Shown piece after piece: positions 14,504 to 15,878 of a stretch of 15,878 bases of DNA. A program made the translations under genes and the position numbers. The notes beneath the pieces are model-generated. The model made no database searches. It was not told where the DNA came from and saw nothing but the letters and a program-made list of their open reading frames with translations. Positions within the stretch are counted from its first letter, which is position 1. Each line of letters starts with the position of its first letter. The stretch comes from Clostridia bacterium (GTDB lineage: Bacteria > Bacillota > Clostridia > Christensenellales > Borkfalkiaceae): the NCBI GenBank assembly GCA_900770685.1, contig CAAGLC010000093.1:1-15878 (forward strand), given 5' to 3'.

Positions 14504-15379
14504 TTAAATGCTTTTTACCGGATGCAGTTCAATATATCCCCTTGTGCCGATAGGCTCTAATTGAATACGGGGATTTGTTTCATCCCACTTATATCCAACA
14601 AACTCAGGATTGTATTTTTTGATTGCCTCCCATACCTGCTCAATGGCTTCGCAAAAACATTCTTCCGCAAACGGTTCGCTTTGAAACATAATATATTTGC
14701 ATTTTGGCAATTCGATTACATCAAATCCATCAGGGATTTCCCCCGAATAGTCCATTGCAACCTCTACACCCTGTACGTATTCAGACGTTCCTGCCTTGAT
14801 GTGCTTTTTAGGAAGCCATAAGCACACTGGTTCACCGCAAATAGATTTCATACTGCAAAGCAGTCCCCATACGTCACAACCAACTTCTTCACAATATTGA
14901 AAGTATTCCGTTGCTTCTTTTCCACGCTTGATAATCACCTTTCTTTCGGGTTTTTCGATTACTTGTACAAAAACACTTTTTACTTCACTCATTTCTACAT
15001 TCTCCTTTTTTTGAACATATTTGATACCATAAGGCTTGAACAGATAAATCGGTGTAGGACATATGGAATACTCATAAGGATTACACCCGAACTCCTTATA
15101 AAATGCTCTTTGATAACCATCTACACTTTCAAACCCTGTCTCAAATGCAATATCAATTATCTTCACTTTTGCATCTCGCAATCGAAGCGCGGATTTAGAT
15201 AATCGTAATCGCCTGATGTAAACGGCGGGTGTCATATGGAGTAAATCCACAAAAAGCCTGTATGAGTACCACGGAGAATACAATGATACATTTGCAAGGT
15301 TAGCCATTGTAATATTTTCATCAAGGTGCGCCTCAATATAATCTTGCATTCTTTGAACCGCTTCGACATGTTCGTCCAT
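14504..15379 (-). CDS. AraC-family regulator with GyrI-like effector-binding domain
   Basis: This 291-residue transcription regulator has its DNA-binding domain first and its sensor last, the Rob-like order. Residues 8-105 hold the two helix-turn-helix units (ENITMANLANVSLYSPWYSYRLFVDLLHMTPAVYIRRLRL and IIDIAFETGFESVDGYQRAFYKEFGCNPYEY). Residues about 130-291 match the GyrI-like small-molecule-binding fold (VIEKPERKVIIKRG at its start, YIELHPV at its end). Such proteins often respond to toxic or amphipathic ligands and activate efflux genes, but no target gene is adjacent. A perfect AAGGAGGTGA is placed before ATG 15379. Codon use differs from neighbours: six of eight threonines are ACA, against none of thirteen in ispE. 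Recent acquisition is likely. Confidence 0.9.
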   Translation of the reverse strand: MDEHVEAVQRMQDYIEAHLDENITMANLANVSLYSPWYSYRLFVDLLHMTPAVYIRRLRLSKSALRLRDAKVKIIDIAFETGFESVDGYQRAFYKEFGCNPYEYSICPTPIYLFKPYGIKYVQKKENVEMSEVKSVFVQVIEKPERKVIIKRGKEATEYFQYCEEVGCDVWGLLCSMKSICGEPVCLWLPKKHIKAGTSEYVQGVEVAMDYSGEIPDGFDVIELPKCKYIMFQSEPFAEECFCEAIEQVWEAIKKYNPEFVGYKWDETNPRIQLEPIGTRGYIELHPVKSI

Positions 15380-15403
15380 TTCTGCTCACCTCCTTATGCT
15401 CAT

Positions 15404-15412
15404 ATTATAGCA
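15404..15412 (-). promoter_or_regulatory. Extended -10 promoter of the AraC-type gene
   Basis: Minus strand TGCTATAAT (15412-15404) is a perfect extended -10 element, with no recognisable -35 behind it. It would give a leader of about 17 bases that carries the strong ribosome binding site. Confidence 0.6.
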
Positions 15413-15436
15413 AAACCCAAAAGTTTTCTCTCGACT

Positions 15437-15499
15437 TTATTTGCTAAAACATAAATAATAGAGCCGCCTAACATACTCTAACGGCTCGTTTATCTTCAT
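15437..15499 (-). other. Possible 20-codon ORF with internal hairpin in the AraC-gene leader
   Basis: Between the distal promoter (15528-15556) and the AraC-type gene, the minus strand holds a 20-codon frame beginning MKINEPLEYV and ending LCFSK, with no clear ribosome binding site. GAGCCG (15461-15466) and CGGCTC (15482-15487) form an inverted repeat inside it with a 15-base loop and no T-run. It may be a leader peptide, a gene remnant or chance. Apart from this and the promoters, bases 15380-15573 show nothing else. Confidence 0.25.
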
Positions 15500-15527
15500 A
15501 GACAAATTCTTATTTATCGGTGCGTTT

Positions 15528-15556
15528 ATTATATCAAAAAAACAATAAAATTTCAA
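15528..15556 (-). promoter_or_regulatory. Distal sigma-A promoter pointing to the AraC-type gene
   Basis: On the minus strand: TTGAAA (15556-15551), a 17-base spacer and TATAAT (15533-15528). It lies just beyond the queH terminator and would give a leader of about 140 bases. Confidence 0.7.
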
Positions 15557-15572
15557 GTCGTTTTGTACGGGC

Positions 15573-15605
15573 AAAAGAAAACTCGACTTGTTAAAAGCCG
15601 AGTTT
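15573..15605 (-). terminator. Terminator after queH
   Basis: Read on the minus strand, AAACTCGGCTT pairs with AAGTCGAGTTT (one G-U pair) across a 5-base loop, followed by TTTCTTTT. On the plus strand the same arms have an A-C mismatch and no T-run, so it works leftward only. Confidence 0.78.
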
Positions 15606-15650
15606 AATAAAAATCCTTATGGGAATAGCGATAAAGCAACGCTTTTTGTA

Positions 15651-15878
15651 TTATCTTTTGGAGTATTTACAACCGCAAAAATTTTGGCGGTAGAGATTGT
15701 ATTTTTGGGAAAGTTCTAACGAACGGGGATACCCGCCCTTTTTCTTGAAATCGGAAACAAGATAGTTCAATCCATACCTCTCCTCCAGCTTTTCTCCGAG
15801 TTCGTTGAGCCAGTCGGCGTTTTTATGCGGACTTAACGAGAGTGTCGTACAAAACCACGTAAATCCCTCTTGTTTGGC
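15651..15878 (-). CDS. queH: Epoxyqueuosine reductase QueH, C-terminal part
   Basis: This 75-residue C-terminal fragment runs off the right edge of the window, so the start and the N-terminal cysteine pair are not visible. QueH (formerly DUF208) reduces epoxyqueuosine to queuosine in tRNA, an alternative to QueG. The fragment begins near FTWFCTTLSLSPHKN, followed by the WLNELGEKLEERYGLNYL and SDFKKKGGYPRSLELS blocks and the diagnostic ending NLYRQNFCGCKYSKR. The conserved Cys-Gly-Cys (bases 15669-15677) is close to the stop, as is usual in the family. No start codon lies in the window, so it is recognised by its motifs. Codon use (ACG, TCG, CTC) is like the rest of the window, unlike the AraC-type gene beside it. 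Confidence 0.88.
   Translation of the reverse strand, partial: AKQEGFTWFCTTLSLSPHKNADWLNELGEKLEERYGLNYLVSDFKKKGGYPRSLELSQKYNLYRQNFCGCKYSKR

Noticed and set aside
15554..15590. CAAGTCG/CGACTTG pair that could rival the queH terminator hairpin
   Set aside because: On the minus strand the second arm is made after the terminator, so it could not prevent termination. The 7-base match is probably chance.
15651..15700. An apparent one-base frameshift that would destroy the Cys-Gly-Cys tail of QueH
   Set aside because: A first reading dropped one T. A recount of the plus strand gives five A (15677-15681) and four T (15682-15685), so the minus strand reads QNFCGCKYSKR and stops normally. The end is intact.
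1..15878. CRISPR arrays, tRNA or rRNA genes, insertion sequences
   Set aside because: No regularly spaced repeats, cloverleaf-like sequences, rRNA segments or transposase motifs were found on either strand.

Overview
The window looks like part of a low-GC, Gram-positive anaerobe of the Clostridia. The evidence is an A+T-rich sequence, strong AGGAGG-type ribosome binding sites, textbook sigma-A promoters (TTGACA-N17-TATAAT), a large pyruvate:ferredoxin oxidoreductase, a non-mevalonate isoprenoid gene (ispE), an ECF-type vitamin transporter module and a SipL-like SPOCS/LysM protein known from spore-forming clostridia. A gut lineage near Christensenellales is possible, but that is only an inference.

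Left part (1-1380): the 3' end of a polar amino-acid ABC ATPase is followed at once by a YerC/YecD TrpR-like regulator and a terminator. A small XRE repressor gene (minus strand) then diverges from a small Rho-N/SAP-like basic protein (plus strand). The shared 113-bp promoter region carries two copies of a TTGCTC-N8-GA(G/A)CAA inverted repeat, one at the plus-strand +1 and one in the repressor's leader, as expected for an autoregulated switch. This is the least familiar locus in the window.

Centre (1390-9505): nifJ (PFOR, minus) diverges from ecfA1-ecfA2-ecfT-truA. The nifJ promoter has an 18-bp perfect palindrome filling the spacer between -35 and -10. The ECF genes and truA are tightly packed or overlapping and end at a terminator. 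rplM-rpsI then start from their own strong promoter, with a roughly 120-nt structured leader that may be an L13-type autoregulatory element. The gene order ecfA1-ecfA2-ecfT-truA-rplM-rpsI is the usual Firmicutes one.

Right-centre (9624-14400): a membrane-anchored XRE regulator with a C-terminal zinc ribbon (plus), a pnuC nicotinamide riboside transporter (minus) with a 13-bp palindrome at its predicted transcription start, a PlsC-superfamily acyltransferase-like protein with an altered catalytic motif (plus), then a SipL-like SPOCS/LysM gene one base away from ispE (plus), closed by a strong two-way terminator.

Right end (14400-15878): an AraC-type regulator with a GyrI-like effector domain (minus) has clearly different codon use from its neighbours and looks acquired. 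Beyond it lies the C-terminal part of queH (minus), a gene with no start codon inside the window that ends in the diagnostic Cys-Gly-Cys tail. Its terminator, a sigma-A promoter and a roughly 140-nt leader lie between it and the AraC gene. No tRNA, rRNA, insertion sequence or CRISPR array was seen.
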